Source: Phascolarctobacterium sp.
GTDB taxonomy: Bacteria; Bacillota; Negativicutes; Acidaminococcales; Acidaminococcaceae
Direction of reading: 5' to 3'
Length of the DNA stretch: 64,000 nt
Assembly (NCBI GenBank): GCA_030531205.1
Contig: JAUNOC010000003.1
Span: 62,001 to 126,000, forward strand
The notes beneath the pieces were generated by a model that was not told the origin of the DNA, ran no database searches, and was given only the letters and a program-made list of their open reading frames with translations. Both the position numbers and the translations under genes were made by a program. Shown here piece by piece: positions 35,842-45,300 of the stretch (position 1 is its first letter; every line of letters begins with the position of its first letter).

Positions 35842-37071
35842 ATGAGAAAAATGGTGAAGCCGGAACTCTTGGCACCGGCAGGAAATTTGGAAAAAGGAAA
35901 AATCGCACTGCTCTATGGGGCAGATGCTGTTTATATGGGTGGCAAGCAGTTCGGACTGCGGGCTTTTGCGGATAATTTTGACGATGCAGAGATGCAGGAA
36001 ATGCTTACTTTTGCACATGAGCAGGGGAAGAAAGTTTATGTTACAGTAAATATTTTTGCTCATAATGCAGATTTGCAGGATTTGCCGAATTACTTGCGGA
36101 AACTGGAAAAATTGGGCGTGGATGCCCTTTTGGTCAGCGATTTAGGCGTGTGGAACATTTGCAGGGAAGTAGTTCCCAATATGCCGTTGCATGTAAGTAC
36201 ACAAGCCAACAACACTAATTTTGCCGCTGTGCAGATGTGGGAAAAATTGGGTGCTCAAAGGGTGGTTTTGGCACGGGAATTAAGTTTAAAAGAAATAGAT
36301 GAAGTGGCTCAAAAAACAGAGGTGGAACTGGAATGTTTTGTTCATGGGGCTATGTGTATTTCCTATTCCGGCAGATGTCTGTTAAGCGCTTATCTCACGG
36401 GCAGGGACGGGAACAGGGGGGCTTGTACTCAGGCCTGCCGTTGGAAATATAGTTTAGTGGAAGAAAAACGTCCGGGGCAATTCTTTGAAATGCAGGAAAA
36501 TGAAAGGGGAACTTTCATTATGAATTCCAAAGATTTGTGCTTGTTGGAATATTTACCTAACTTGATGAAAAGTGGCATTTGTTCTTTTAAGATTGAAGGA
36601 CGGATGCGTTCTGCACATTATGTGGCAACGGTGGTCAGTGTGTATCGTCAGGCCATTGATGCTTGCTGCAAAGATATGGAGCATTACAAGGTTACGAAAG
36701 AGTGGCTGAAGGAACTGGAAAAGGTTTCCCACAGACCTTACAGCACGGGTTTTGCGGTGGCGAAGCCGGACGAAAACAGTCAGGTCTATGCCAAGAGCAG
36801 TTATGAGCAGACCCATGATTTTGTGGCATGGGTTTTGAAGTATGACCGTGCGAAAAAACGCCTCTATTTGGAAGAGAGAAATAATTTGAAACAGGGCGAA
36901 GAGTTGGAAATACTTATGCCCAACGGCAAAGTTGTGCCTTTAGTGTTGCAGGATATGTTGGATGAGGAAGGCAATCCGATTACGGTGGCGCCTCACGCCC
37001 AACAACATTTCAGTTGTGCCTGTGAGGTGGAAGTATTGCCAAACTCTATGGTTCGCAGGGAAATTAAATAA
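35842..37071 (+). CDS. U32-family peptidase / tRNA hydroxylation protein
   Basis: This protein of about 409 residues has the U32 signature ELECFVHGAMCISYSGRC and the start PELLAPAGNLEKGK. Cysteines in GACTQACRW fit the Fe-S or metal site proposed for this family. Members such as TrhP make 5-hydroxyuridine at position 34 of tRNA, and others were named as collagenases. The C-terminal 80 residues form a small beta domain. Start 35842 follows mltG by one base. A tRNA role is likelier than proteolysis. Confidence 0.9.
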   Translation: MRKMVKPELLAPAGNLEKGKIALLYGADAVYMGGKQFGLRAFADNFDDAEMQEMLTFAHEQGKKVYVTVNIFAHNADLQDLPNYLRKLEKLGVDALLVSDLGVWNICREVVPNMPLHVSTQANNTNFAAVQMWEKLGAQRVVLARELSLKEIDEVAQKTEVELECFVHGAMCISYSGRCLLSAYLTGRDGNRGACTQACRWKYSLVEEKRPGQFFEMQENERGTFIMNSKDLCLLEYLPNLMKSGICSFKIEGRMRSAHYVATVVSVYRQAIDACCKDMEHYKVTKEWLKELEKVSHRPYSTGFAVAKPDENSQVYAKSSYEQTHDFVAWVLKYDRAKKRLYLEERNNLKQGEELEILMPNGKVVPLVLQDMLDEEGNPITVAPHAQQHFSCACEVEVLPNSMVRREIK

Positions 37072-37074
37072 TTC

Positions 37075-37103
37075 TTGAAAAAAAACCTAATGTTTGGTAA
37101 AAT
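37075..37103 (+). promoter_or_regulatory. Promoter of the Xaa-Pro peptidase-efp unit
   Basis: TTGAAA (37075-37080) and TAAAAT (37098-37103) are 17 bases apart, 37 bases before the chosen start codon. Confidence 0.75.
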
Positions 37104-37139
37104 ATGCAAGTATGACTTGTGAGCGTGAGGTTACCGAAA

Positions 37140-38192
37140 ATGCGACTTACGAAAGTTTATGACAGAATGAAAGAGGAAAACCTTGATGCTCTGTTTATTA
37201 AGAACAGGAATAATATCCGTTATATTACCGGCTTTACCGGTGATGCAGGAATATTCTATCTTGATAAAAAACAAGGCGTTTTGGTGACGGACGGACGTTT
37301 CACGGAACAGGCAACGCAGGAAATCAAACCGCTCAAAGTGCTGGAATACAAGGGCAGCATTTGGGAAGAATTGGCGGATTTAGCCAAGGATGCCAAACGG
37401 GTGGGATTTGACGGCAACCGTTTCAATTTTGAAGAATATGCCAAACTTTGCAAACTGATGCCGGACAAGGAATTGGTAAGCGTGGATTTGGATGAAATCC
37501 GTATCATCAAAGAAAAGGCGGAACTGGAAAATCTTGCCATAGCGGCAAAGATTGCGGATGAGGCCTTTACCAAACTTTTGCCACAAATCCAAAAGGGCAT
37601 GACGGAAAAAGAACTTGCGGCCCGGTTGGAATACTATATGAAAAATTTGGGCAGCGATAAAACATCTTTTGATACCATTGTGGCATCCGGACCAAGAAGT
37701 GCCTTGCCCCATGCCCAGCCAACTGACAGGGTGTTGGAGTTAGGGGATTTTGTTACGTTTGATTTTGGTGCCATGTATAAGGGGTATCACAGCGATATGA
37801 CCCGTACAGTGCTGATTGGCATGGCAAGGGAATGGCATAAAGAGATTTATGGCATTGTGGAAGATGCCCAGCGTCACGGAGTGGCGGCAGCCAAAGTCGG
37901 TATGACGGGGCAAGAACTGGATGCTTTGGTTCGCAAAGAAATTGCGGACAAGGGATATGGTAAGTTCTTTATTCACGGCACAGGGCATGGCGTGGGACTG
38001 GAAATTCACGAATTGCCCAACATTAACAGATTAGGTACTAAACCCTTGGAAACCAATATGGTTTTCAGCGTTGAACCGGGAATATATATACCCGGACAGG
38101 GCGGGGTTCGTATAGAAGATACGGTGGTTCTGACGGAAGCAGGGGCACATCCCCTGAACAGCATCGGACGCCAACTTATCGAAATCATTTAA
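37140..38192 (+). CDS. M24B-family aminopeptidase (Xaa-Pro type)
   Basis: This 350-residue protein cleaves the N-terminal residue before proline. An N-terminal creatinase-like domain (RYITGFTGDAG) is followed by the pita-bread fold with the metal ligands in FDFGAMYKGYHSDMTRT, GTGHGVGLEIHE, FSVEPGIY and VRIEDTVV. Start 37140 has GTGAGG upstream and fits the family; GTG 37119 is in frame but less likely. It is 21 bases upstream of efp, a common Firmicute pairing. Confidence 0.93.
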   Translation: MRLTKVYDRMKEENLDALFIKNRNNIRYITGFTGDAGIFYLDKKQGVLVTDGRFTEQATQEIKPLKVLEYKGSIWEELADLAKDAKRVGFDGNRFNFEEYAKLCKLMPDKELVSVDLDEIRIIKEKAELENLAIAAKIADEAFTKLLPQIQKGMTEKELAARLEYYMKNLGSDKTSFDTIVASGPRSALPHAQPTDRVLELGDFVTFDFGAMYKGYHSDMTRTVLIGMAREWHKEIYGIVEDAQRHGVAAAKVGMTGQELDALVRKEIADKGYGKFFIHGTGHGVGLEIHELPNINRLGTKPLETNMVFSVEPGIYIPGQGGVRIEDTVVLTEAGAHPLNSIGRQLIEII

Positions 38193-38213
38193 TTAAATTT
38201 TAGGAGGAAAAAT

Positions 38214-38771
38214 ATGCTTTCTGCAAATGAATTTCGTACCAACATGACAATTACCTACGAAGGGGATGCTTGGCAAATCATTGAATTCCAACATGTAAAA
38301 CCTGGTAAGGGTGCCGCTTTCGTTCGTACCAAAATGCGTAATTTGTGTACAGGTTCTGTGGTTGAAAAGAGCTTCAACCCCAACGAACGTTTTGAAAACG
38401 CCATGATTGACCGCAGGGAAATGAATTATCTTTATGAAACTGACGGCCAATTTACTTTCATGGACAACGAAACTTTTGAACAAATGGAATTGTCCAAAGA
38501 CCAACTGGGTAATAATTTGAATTACTTGTTGGAAAATATGACCGTAAAAATTGTCATTTATGATGGCAAGGTATTGGGCGTAGAATTACCGAACACCGTA
38601 GAGTTGAAGGTTGTTGAAACTGACCCCGGCATCCGTGGCGATACGGCAACCGGCGGTTCCAAACCGGCTAAACTGGAAACCGGTTATGTAGTTCGTGTAC
38701 CTTTGTTTATTAACGAGGGTGACGTACTCCGCATTGACACCCGCAGCGGGGACTATATTGAAAGGGCATGA
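38214..38771 (+). CDS. efp: Elongation factor P
   Basis: Relieves ribosome stalling at consecutive prolines. The 185 residues contain three beta domains. The modification loop reads [14 protein letters not shown], with Lys at the tip. The C-terminal signature [16 protein letters not shown] is complete, and [13 protein letters not shown] ends the protein. Which modification, if any, applies is not visible. TAGGAGGAAAAAT is the ribosome site. The gene pairs with the Xaa-Pro peptidase upstream. Confidence 0.97.
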   Translation: MLSANEFRTNMTITYEGDAWQIIEFQHVKPGKGAAFVRTKMRNLCTGSVVEKSFNPNERFENAMIDRREMNYLYETDGQFTFMDNETFEQMELSKDQLGNNLNYLLENMTVKIVIYDGKVLGVELPNTVELKVVETDPGIRGDTATGGSKPAKLETGYVVRVPLFINEGDVLRIDTRSGDYIERA

Positions 38772-38823
38772 TTTAGGGTTCAGGTAATAGGTTTTAGGGA
38801 TTAGGGAAGAGTTTATAAACATA

Positions 38824-38852
38824 TTGACAAATTAAAACATATGTTTTATAAT
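38824..38852 (+). promoter_or_regulatory. Consensus promoter of a small plus-strand RNA
   Basis: TTGACA (38824-38829) and TATAAT (38847-38852) are exactly 17 bases apart. No coding frame with a ribosome site follows, so the product is likely an RNA starting near 38859. Confidence 0.88.
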
Positions 38853-38858
38853 GATTTT

Positions 38859-38940
38859 GCTTGTAAGAGATAGAGATACAAGTGTTGAATGGTATTCACA
38901 AAGCGAAAACCCACGGACTGCTACTCCGTGGGTTTTCTAA
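38859..38940 (+). ncRNA. Predicted antitoxin RNA of a type I toxin-antitoxin pair
   Basis: From the promoter, an RNA of about 80 bases would end at the hairpin AAAACCCACGGA (38906-38917) / TCCGTGGGTTTT (38925-38936). It carries ATGGTATTCAC (38889-38899), a direct repeat of 39049-39059. Because the facing transcript has the complement of that repeat across its ribosome site, this RNA could pair with it there, and also along the shared terminator. This is the layout of RNA II in the Fst/par systems. Confidence 0.7.
38906..38936. terminator. Shared bidirectional terminator of the RNA pair
   Basis: AAAACCCACGGA-CTGCTAC-TCCGTGGGTTTT is a perfect 12-bp stem with A and T runs on both sides. Outer bases AAAGC / GCTTT extend it. 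The two convergent transcripts would both end here. Confidence 0.85.
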
Positions 38941-38973
38941 TGCTTTAACGCAAGCACTTAACGAGGTTGGTTG

Positions 38974-39030
38974 CTACTTGATATATCTGTCCAACCATTT
39001 ACAAATACAATGACTGATTATATTTGTCAT
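38974..39030 (-). CDS. Predicted type I toxin peptide (Fst/Ldr-like, 18 residues, possibly frameshifted)
   Basis: The minus-strand frame from ATG 39030 reads MTNIISHCICKWLDRYIK. The IxxxICKWLDR pattern resembles the membrane-active end of Fst/Ldr-type toxins. A strong ribosome site AAGGGGGTGA lies at 39065-39056, which is 25 bases away. A GTG inside it opens another frame, VNTILSLYLS, that stops just before. One indel would fuse both into a 29-residue peptide of usual size, so the gene may be decayed or the start unusual. Inverted repeats 38982-38991 and 39031-39040 flank the frame and would fold the mRNA around it. Confidence 0.55.
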   Translation of the reverse strand: MTNIISHCICKWLDRYIK

Positions 39031-39096
39031 GACAGATATAAAGATAGGATGGTATTCACCCCCTTCCGTTGCCGGTTTAGGGATAGCAACGTGCTT

Positions 39097-39125
39097 ATTT
39101 TAGCAAATAAGTTCATTGTTTGCAA
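39097..39125 (-). promoter_or_regulatory. Promoter of the toxin transcript
   Basis: On the minus strand TTGCAA (39125-39120) and TAAAAT (39102-39097) are 17 bases apart. The RNA would start near 39090. Its first bases form the stem GTTGC / GCAAC before the ribosome site, another feature of par-type toxin mRNAs. Confidence 0.7.
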
Positions 39126-39215
39126 TGGAAATAGGTTTTAGGTATAAGGTGTCAGGTTTTAAGCAGACTTTTCCTGAGAACTGATACCTGACACCTGAAG
39201 CCTAAATTTTCTCTT
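39121..39215. repeat. Inverted pair of CAGGTGTCAGG tracts
   Basis: TTTTAGGTATAAGGTGTCAGG and, on the other strand, TTTAGGCTTCAGGTGTCAGG face each other about 25 bases apart and could form a long hairpin. The tracts are of the type found at the edges of the GTTCC elements, here without a core. A similar single tract lies at 38772-38812 after efp. Confidence 0.65.
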
Positions 39216-39274
39216 GTAAAATTGAACATAATTGTATATAATATTACCTTAAGTGACAATTAGGAGAAAGATAT

Positions 39275-40360
39275 TTGAAACCGTACGAGATTAAAGAATT
39301 AGAAAAACGTGGTTTTTTTGACACTATGCTTAGTGGCAAACCGGAGGAGAATGCATGGAAAGAGATTGGCAACATCCTTGCGGAGGCGGAGCATGTGCGT
39401 GATATTGAACCTAATAAGCTGAAAAAAGCTGCATCCAAATGGGGTGTAAGTTTTAACGAGCGTAACACCACCCGCCGTAGTGCCATCTACAGGCAACTGG
39501 CAGAGGTGGTTTATGAGTCGTTGGTCAGCAAAGACGATGAAAACTTGCAGGAATTAAAGGAACTGGCGGAGCGTTTGGGACTTTCCCCGCAACTTGCCCA
39601 AATGGCAAACCGTGGGGCGAAGAATGTGGCATATGGCAACCGCTGCCGGGGTATTCTTGCGGGTACGGAAAAATTAGATATTCATCAGTTGAACGATTTG
39701 TTTGACTACGACTATGAAGAAGGTCTGGCCGCCCGCCGTAGTGTTTTTGAAGAGCATTTTTACGAGAAATTTGAGAAGTTTGAAGAAACTCAGCGTTATT
39801 CTTTGGAAGATGAGGAAGAACTGACTGCTGTTACTGAAAAATTGGATGTTCCCTTTGAATTGAAGGAAAACCTGACGGCGGCATTGATTCGATTCCGTAA
39901 TTTGTGGAATGCGGAAACACAAGATTTGCAACCGATTAAGGTACAAATTCCGCTTGCTGAAGGTGAAGAATGTTACGCCGGCACTAACAGCGGCCGTTGT
40001 CTGAAAAAGATGGTGGAAGTTGATAACAGTTTCTTTGACCGCAACCGTAAGTTTGAGGCGGATGATACATTGGCTTTCAAGGGGAATGCGCTTGACGGTC
40101 AGGTGAAGCACGAGGAACAGATGATTGTGGAAGAAATCGGTTATTTCTTTATTACCAATTTGCGGCTGATTTTTGCCAGCAAGCATAATGCGGTACAGCA
40201 CGCTATTAGTGATGTTACAGGTGCGGATTTCAAAGACAACTGTATCTATTATCATTTGAAAGACGGCACGGATGCGGTTTATAAATATTCAGACGATGCG
40301 TCTGAATGTATGTTTATGATTTTTAACCGGGTGTTGCGAGGGGAAATACATAAGGCGTAG
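39275..40360 (+). CDS. Unrecognised 361-residue protein with C-terminal PH-like domain
   Basis: Starts with TTG, supported by TAGGAGAAAG five bases upstream. The first 215 residues are charged helices, with no transmembrane segment. The C-terminal 110 residues look like a bacterial PH-like domain: an all-beta pattern EEIGYFFITNLRLIFAS, ISDVTGADFKDNCIYYHL and a last helix FMIFNRVLRG. Such domains in bacteria often sit in cytoplasmic proteins of unknown role. A zinc-ribbon-like or catalytic motif is not seen. It is flanked by repeats and has no obvious operon partner. Confidence 0.75.
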   Translation: MKPYEIKELEKRGFFDTMLSGKPEENAWKEIGNILAEAEHVRDIEPNKLKKAASKWGVSFNERNTTRRSAIYRQLAEVVYESLVSKDDENLQELKELAERLGLSPQLAQMANRGAKNVAYGNRCRGILAGTEKLDIHQLNDLFDYDYEEGLAARRSVFEEHFYEKFEKFEETQRYSLEDEEELTAVTEKLDVPFELKENLTAALIRFRNLWNAETQDLQPIKVQIPLAEGEECYAGTNSGRCLKKMVEVDNSFFDRNRKFEADDTLAFKGNALDGQVKHEEQMIVEEIGYFFITNLRLIFASKHNAVQHAISDVTGADFKDNCIYYHLKDGTDAVYKYSDDASECMFMIFNRVLRGEIHKA

Positions 40361-40515
40361 AGCGTAGGGCGTAAGGCATATAAATAATGCGTAATGCGTA
40401 ATTCGCAATGCGTAATTATGGTAAAATGTTCCTGTGATTATAGTCAGACAAGGCATAAGGCGTAGGGTGTAAGGCATAAGGCATAGGGCGTAGAAATTTA
40501 GGATAAGGCGTAAGA
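40361..40515 (+). repeat. Dispersed GTTCC element, minimal form
   Basis: The core at 40428-40442 is preceded by the arm TAATGCGTAATTCGCAATGCG and flanked on both sides by AAGGCGTAGGGCGTAAGGC-like tandem repeats. No GGAACATAGAA hairpin is present. Confidence 0.75.
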
Positions 40516-40526
40516 AAGGAGGAATC

Positions 40527-41477
40527 ATGGTTAAGGTTTATATTACCGAGAATAACAAACTGCAAGAATTGAATATGGAACAGTTATGCAAGGGTTGTTG
40601 GATAGACATGATTGCTCCCACCCATGATGAATTGGAACAGGTGGCTGCTGCCACCAGCATTCAAATGGATTTTCTGACTGCCGCATTGGATGATGACGAA
40701 AAGTCCCGTATAGAGATTGAAGAAGACCAAATTTTGGTTTTGGGTGATGTGCCTTTCTTGCGTTCCAACAATGATTATGAGGCATTACCTTTGGGCATCA
40801 TTGTGAACAAGGATTACATTGTGACTGTATGCTTGGAAACTAACGGCATTACCGCCAGTTTTGATGAAAAGAATGTGCGGAATTTGCGTACCCAGTATCA
40901 CACGCTTTTCTTGTATCAGATTTTGTTTAAGGCGGCAACTTTGTATTTGAAATATATCCGCATTATCATTAAACGGACTGATGAAATAGAGCGCCATTTG
41001 CGTGTTTCTATGGATAATGGTGAATTGTTTAGTTTGTTGGATTTGCAAAAGTCCCTTACTTATTTCTCCACATCTCTCCGTAGTGATAACGTGGTAATGG
41101 AACGCTTGAACCGTATCCGTAATACAGGTGTGGCAAAAGATTTAATTCCAACTTATGAAGAAGATGAGGACTTGTTGGAAGACGCAACCATTGAATTTAA
41201 GCAGGCCACGGAAATGGTAGAAATGTATTCCCACATTTTGAATTCCATGATGGAAGTTTTTGCCAGCATTATCAGCAATAACCTGAATCTGGTCATGAAG
41301 TTCCTGGCAAGCGTTACCATTATGCTTGCAATTCCGACTTTGATTAGCGGATTGTGGGGCATGAATGTGCCAGTTCCTTTTGCCGGTTCTGATTTCGGTT
41401 TCTGGGTGGTGTGCTTCATCGCCATTGTTATTGGCGGCGGCGCAGGTTATGCCCTGTGGAAAAAACATATGTTTTGA
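40527..41477 (+). CDS. corA: CorA-family magnesium transporter
   Basis: A 316-residue channel protein for Mg2+, possibly Co2+ and Ni2+. The N-terminal 240 residues are the cytosolic funnel, ending in the long stalk helix. Two C-terminal membrane segments follow, with the selectivity motif GMN (GLWGMNVPVPF) after the first and a short basic tail. GAAAGGAGG is the ribosome site. It is followed 11 bases later by a small membrane protein. Confidence 0.94.
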   Translation: MVKVYITENNKLQELNMEQLCKGCWIDMIAPTHDELEQVAAATSIQMDFLTAALDDDEKSRIEIEEDQILVLGDVPFLRSNNDYEALPLGIIVNKDYIVTVCLETNGITASFDEKNVRNLRTQYHTLFLYQILFKAATLYLKYIRIIIKRTDEIERHLRVSMDNGELFSLLDLQKSLTYFSTSLRSDNVVMERLNRIRNTGVAKDLIPTYEEDEDLLEDATIEFKQATEMVEMYSHILNSMMEVFASIISNNLNLVMKFLASVTIMLAIPTLISGLWGMNVPVPFAGSDFGFWVVCFIAIVIGGGAGYALWKKHMF

Positions 41478-41488
41478 GGTGTTGAAAA

Positions 41489-41854
41489 ATGAACTATGAC
41501 ATGTTTTTCTTTTTGGTATTTTTAAGCATTTCCAGTTTCGCTCTGGCGTTCATTGTTTATATTGCGATTTTGAAAATTTTTGGTGACAAGCGTTGGATTG
41601 AAATGATTTTGGTACCCTTGGCAGTGGTGGGGTTTGATTTCTTTGTAATGATTGTTGAGAACGAATATAAATATTTTGTTGGGGCAATCCCCATGGCCAT
41701 CGTAGCCGGCCTTATTGGCTATGCTTACTTTTTTAAAAACATTCCTGTAGGTGGAGAGGACAATTCAGTCCAACCAATAAACAGGGATGAAAAAAAATAC
41801 AGTGCAAAATCTGCACGTATTCATGCTGCCCGTGCAAAACGGGGGAAAGATTAA
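41489..41854 (+). CDS. Small membrane protein, unrecognised
   Basis: This 121-residue protein has three predicted membrane segments, at about 7-28 (LVFLSISSFALAFIVYIAIL), 37-56 (IEMILVPLAVVGFDFFVMIV) and 62-82 (YFVGAIPMAIVAGLIGYAYF). A polar basic tail of 35 residues follows. No family is recognised. The position directly between corA and uspA suggests co-transcription with corA. Confidence 0.75.
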   Translation: MNYDMFFFLVFLSISSFALAFIVYIAILKIFGDKRWIEMILVPLAVVGFDFFVMIVENEYKYFVGAIPMAIVAGLIGYAYFFKNIPVGGEDNSVQPINRDEKKYSAKSARIHAARAKRGKD

Positions 41855-41867
41855 GGAGGAAAAAATC

Positions 41868-42290
41868 ATGATGAAGAACATTCTGGTTCCGGTGGACGGT
41901 TCCGAAGGCGGCTGGAAAGCCCTGAGCGTTGCTAAGGAGTTGGCAGAAAAATTTCAGGCAAAAGTTACAGTAGTAACAGTAGTACAAGTGTTTGCAGGTG
42001 CAAGCATTATGCCTATTCCTGTGGAAAGCGGCAAGATCAATGCTGAATTGCAAAACATTGCTAATACCGTATTGGATGGCGCTAAAGAACACCTTGGCGG
42101 TGTTGAGGCAGAGTTGGTTTCTGCTCCTGGCCGTCCTTCCAAGGTTATTGTGAACACTGCAAAAGAAAGGAAAGCTGACCTGGTTGTTATTGGCAGCCGT
42201 GGCTTGAGCGGAATTGCAGAATTCTTCTTGGGTTCTGTTTCCAGCGAAGTTGCTCAACTTTCTCCCTGCTCCGTATTGATTGTAAAATAA
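41868..42290 (+). CDS. Universal stress protein, UspA family
   Basis: This 140-residue cytosolic protein has the UspA fold: NILVPVDGSEGGWKALSVA at the start and the ATP-binding motif GSRGLSGIAEFFLGSVSSEV followed by CSVLIVK. Complete nucleotide motifs predict an ATP-binding type. The role is usually in stress survival. The start at 41868 (or ATG 41871) is fixed by AAGGAGGAAAAAATC. The gene lies 21 bases before nifJ and may be co-expressed with it. Confidence 0.92.
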   Translation: MMKNILVPVDGSEGGWKALSVAKELAEKFQAKVTVVTVVQVFAGASIMPIPVESGKINAELQNIANTVLDGAKEHLGGVEAELVSAPGRPSKVIVNTAKERKADLVVIGSRGLSGIAEFFLGSVSSEVAQLSPCSVLIVK

Positions 42291-42311
42291 TCAGCCAAAG
42301 GAGTAAATAAA

Positions 42312-45300
42312 ATGGCTAAAACTAAAAAACTCATGAAAACTATGGACGGCAACACCGCTGCCGCCCATATTAGCTATGCTTTTACAGATGTGGCGGCAAT
42401 CTATCCTATTACCCCTTCCAGCCCTATGGCAGAAGTGGTGGATGAATGGGCTGCTAACGGTAAAAAGAATTTGTTTGGCCAACAGGTACGGGTTGTGGAA
42501 ATGCAGTCCGAAGCCGGTGCCAGCGGTGCAGTCCATGGTTCTTTGCAGGCGGGAGCGTTGACTACCACCTATACCGCATCCCAGGGATTGCTTTTGATGA
42601 TTCCTAACATGTATAAAATGGCCGGTGAACTTTTGCCGGCAGTGTTCCATGTGTCTGCCCGTGCTTTGGCAACATCTTCCCTTAGCATTTTCGGTGACCA
42701 GCAGGATGTAATGGCTGCCCGTCAAACTGGCTTTGCTATGCTGGCGGAGGGCAGTGTCCAAGAGGTTATGGATATGGCGGCTGTGGCACATTTGTCAGCC
42801 ATCAAAGGCCGTGTTCCCTTTGTGAATTTCTTTGACGGTTTCCGTACCAGTCACGAAATTCAAAAAGTGGAAGTAATGGATTATGCTGATTTGGATAAGT
42901 TGCTGGATAAAAAGGCAGTGGACGAGTTCCGTAAACGTGCTTTGAATCCCGACAATCCTGTAATTCGTGGCACAAACCAAAATCCTGATATTTATTTCCA
43001 AACACGGGAATCTGTGAATGAATATTACAATAAACTGCCTGCTATTGTGGAAGATTATCTGGCAAAGATTTCCAAGATTACAGGCAGGGAGTATAAACTA
43101 TTCAATTATTATGGTGACCCGAAAGCAACGGATGTGGTTGTTGCCATGGGTTCCTGCACAGAAACACTGCGTACTGTGGTAGATTACCTGCGTAAGAAAG
43201 GCAAGAAAGTAGGCGTGGTGGCAGTACATTTGTACCGTCCTTTCGTAGGCGACAAACTTTTGGCTGCCATTCCGAAAACCGCAAAACGCATTGCTGTTTT
43301 GGACAGAACAAAGGAACCCGGCGCCTTGGGCGAACCATTGTACTTGGACGTACGCTCCGCATTTTACGAGAGTAAACGTCAACCTTTGATTATTGGCGGC
43401 CGTTATGGCTTAGGTTCCAAAGAATTTTTGCCCGGTGACGCTTTGGCAGTATTTGAAAACTTGGCAAAGAAAAACCCCAAAACTGGCTTTACAGTTGGCA
43501 TTACAGATGATGTTACCAATCTGTCTTTGGCTTCCAAACATTTGGATGTTACCCCGGAAGGAACCAAAGGTTGCAAATTCTGGGGCTTGGGCAGCGATGG
43601 AACGGTGGGTGCCAACAAGTCCGCTATTAAGATTATCGGCGACCATACGAATATGTATGCCCAGGGCTATTTCTTCTACGACAGCAAGAAGAGCGGCGGC
43701 GTAACCGTAAGCCATTTACGTTTCGGCAAAACACCTATTCAAGCACCCTATCTGGTCAATGCCGCAGATTTTGTAGCAGTGCATAACCAAAGTTATGTGT
43801 ATAAATACAACGTTTGCAACGGACTGAAAAAGGGAGGTACCTTCCTGTTGAACTGCAACTGGAAAGCGGAAGAATTGGATGAAGTTCTGCCCGGTGCCAT
43901 GAAACGCTATTTGGCTGAAAACAAAGTTCAGTTCTATATCATTGATGCGGTGGCTATTGCCAAAGAAATTGGCTTGGGCGGCCGTATCAATATGATTATG
44001 CAATCTGCCTTCTTCAAACTGGCGGACATTATCCCAATTGAAGATGCAGTAAAATACTTGAAAGATGCGGTGGAACATTCTTACGGTAAAAAAGGACAGA
44101 ATGTCGTTGACATGAATAATGCTGCCATTGACAAAGGCATTGATGCCATTGTGAAGGTGGAAATTCCGGCTAAATGGGCAAAGGCGAAAGACAGCCACAT
44201 GCCAAAGAAAACAGGCAATAAATTTGTGGATAAGGTAATGGTTCCCATGAACCGTCTGGACGGTGACTTGTTGCCCGTCAGTGCTTTTGCCAAAGACCAT
44301 GCGGACGGCACTTTCCCCAGTGGTACCACCAAATATGAAAAACGGGGCACGGCTATTGATGTGCCGGAGTGGCAAGTTGAGGCATGTATTCAATGTAACC
44401 AATGTGCCTTTGTATGTCCCCATGCAGCAATCCGTCCTGTTCTGATGACGGAAGAAGAAGCGACTAAAGCACCCAAATCCATGAAATTCAAAGATGCTTT
44501 GGGAGCGCCCGGCTTGAAATTCTCCATGCAGGTCAGTCCTATGGATTGTCAGGGATGCGGCAGTTGTGCGCAGGTTTGCCCTGCTCCGCAGATGAAAGCA
44601 TTGGTTATGAAAGCATTGGAAACCCAGGCAGACCAAAAAGCGGCTTGGGAATATGCAATCAATCAAGTTACACACAAACCCAATCCCATGAGCAAGAACA
44701 CCATCAAAGGTGTGCAATTTGAAGAACCCTTGCTGGAATTCAGCGGTGCCTGTGCAGGTTGCGGTGAATCACCCTATGCTAAACTGATTACCCAACTCTT
44801 TGGCGACAGAATGATGATTTCCAATGCTACGGGTTGTACATCTATTTGGGGCGCAGCGGCTCCTTCCATGCCCTATACTAAGAATCACGCAGGTCATGGC
44901 CCTTCCTGGGCTAACTCTCTGTTTGAAGATAATGCGGAATACGGCTTAGGCATGTGCGTTGGCGTACGTCAGGAACGGGAACACGTGGCCAGTTTGGTAA
45001 AGGAACTCTTGGCAAGCGATAAAACACCGGCAGATTTGAAGGAAGTGGCTTCTGCATGGCTGACAGGTATGATGGTTACAGAAGGTACCCGTGAAAGGGC
45101 GGATGCCTTGGCAGCAGCAGTGGAAAAATATAAGGCAAAATGCCCCGTTTGTAAGGCCTTGTTTGCTGCTAAACAGTTCTTTGTAAAACGCAGTCACTGG
45201 ATTTTTGGCGGTGACGGCTGGGGCTATGATATTGGCTACGGCGGTTTGGACCATGTACTTGCCAGCGGTGAGAATGTTAATGTAATGGTATTTGATACAG

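Noticed and set aside
38859-39110. 6S RNA, tmRNA or RNase P RNA
   Set aside because: A structured region was first considered for these, but their conserved cores are missing. Opposed promoters, a shared terminator and a peptide frame explain it better.
43716-44717. 333-codon minus-strand frame opposite nifJ
   Set aside because: Same reasons: it shadows the conserved nifJ coding strand.
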